64,000 bases of DNA from CAIYRG01 sp965247505 (GTDB taxonomy: Bacteria; Pseudomonadota; Alphaproteobacteria; Micropepsales; Micropepsaceae), in contig OZ252020.1 of NCBI GenBank assembly GCA_965247505.1, positions 4,402,001 through 4,466,000 on the forward strand. The letters run 5' to 3'. A program made the translations under genes and the position numbers. A model generated the notes under the pieces. The model was not told where the DNA came from, searched no databases, and saw only the letters and a program-made list of their open reading frames with translations. Of this stretch, positions 62,710 to 64,000 are shown piece after piece (the stretch's first letter is position 1; each line of letters starts with the position of its first letter).

Positions 62710-62835
62710 CTTTGTCACGTTAACTGGATTCACTCCAAATCTCGGTAAATTGTCGATGGCTGCACTACGCAATGTCAACGGCTTAGCCTCATGGAGGCAT
62801 GCCGAAAACAGCTTACAATCACTTAACGTGACAAT
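62710..62835. repeat. Palindrome-ended repeat, copy D (126 bp)
   Basis: CTTTGTCACGTTAACTGGAT at left, CACTTAACGTGACAAT at right. Same length as copy C and differs at about a dozen positions. It lies between the TPR and autotransporter genes. Confidence 0.85.
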
Positions 62836-62875
62836 GCCCCGATATCATCGTTCGCAATTCACTTGCAACGCTGGG

Positions 62876-64000
<1,125 letters not shown>

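Overview
The window reads as an alphaproteobacterial chromosome segment of moderate GC, cut up by insertion sequences and ending in a mobile, repeat-rich region. Lineage clues are gene families and orders common in Alphaproteobacteria: a MipZ C-terminus next to a membrane J-domain gene, clpS-clpA, a phasin, a Usg-family protein, the glyQ-glyS-ppdK order, and ispE beside a TPR lipoprotein. I cannot name the genus.

Layout. 1-6000: the end of a tripartite-tricarboxylate-type binding protein, a flavin-dependent halogenase, a GlcG-type haem-binding protein, a GDPD-fold protein, a Pht5-like binding protein and an unknown membrane protein. 6073-9252: an IS21 element (istA/istB) whose two sides are broken genes, an IS1595 transposase head and an acetyltransferase tail. 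9317-14650: DUF2332, gshA, DUF192, DUF411 and a second DUF192 gene cut by IS256 copy 1. 14720-22904: usg, dihydroorotase, asnB, a glycosyltransferase, ygfZ, tag and the queC-queE-queD-queF operon for 7-deazaguanine synthesis. 23012-29485: a universal stress protein, an HD hydrolase, an NrtR-like NAD regulator, an outer-membrane pseudogene, nadA, a remnant of nadB, nadC and a SleB-type hydrolase. 29688-42819: ppdK, glyS, glyQ, a TrmN6-like methyltransferase, DUF2007, a polyprenyl synthase, ispE, a TPR lipoprotein, ETF-QO and a uracil-DNA glycosylase. 42993-45272: a Tat-exported ThDP enzyme coupled to a small c-type cytochrome. 45318-53059: IS256 copy 2, clpA/clpS, a phasin, a D,D-carboxypeptidase with a SPOR domain, a J-domain protein and the tail of mipZ, cut by a third, truncated IS256.

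From 53326 the character changes. There are integrase fragments, four copies of a palindrome-ended ~130-bp repeat, a complete IS3 element and an IS3 remnant, a long-range inverted repeat enclosing about 7.2 kb, and cargo genes. The cargo includes an outer-membrane protein, a TPR protein and a Pro/Glu-rich autotransporter-type protein. The most interesting part is a minus-strand cassette at 56796-60224: a TauD-like dioxygenase overlapping by four bases with a HEPN RNase-like gene carrying a zinc ribbon, followed by a ParB/Srx-like gene cut by IS3. I know of no named system with this make-up; it is my best candidate for something undescribed, possibly anti-phage or toxin-like.

Within the window, the NAD genes and NrtR, the queuosine genes, and the ThDP enzyme with its cytochrome are the clearest functional units. 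The join at the truncated mipZ gene should be checked for mis-assembly before the last 10.7 kb is assigned to the same genome. I saw no tRNA, rRNA or CRISPR array.
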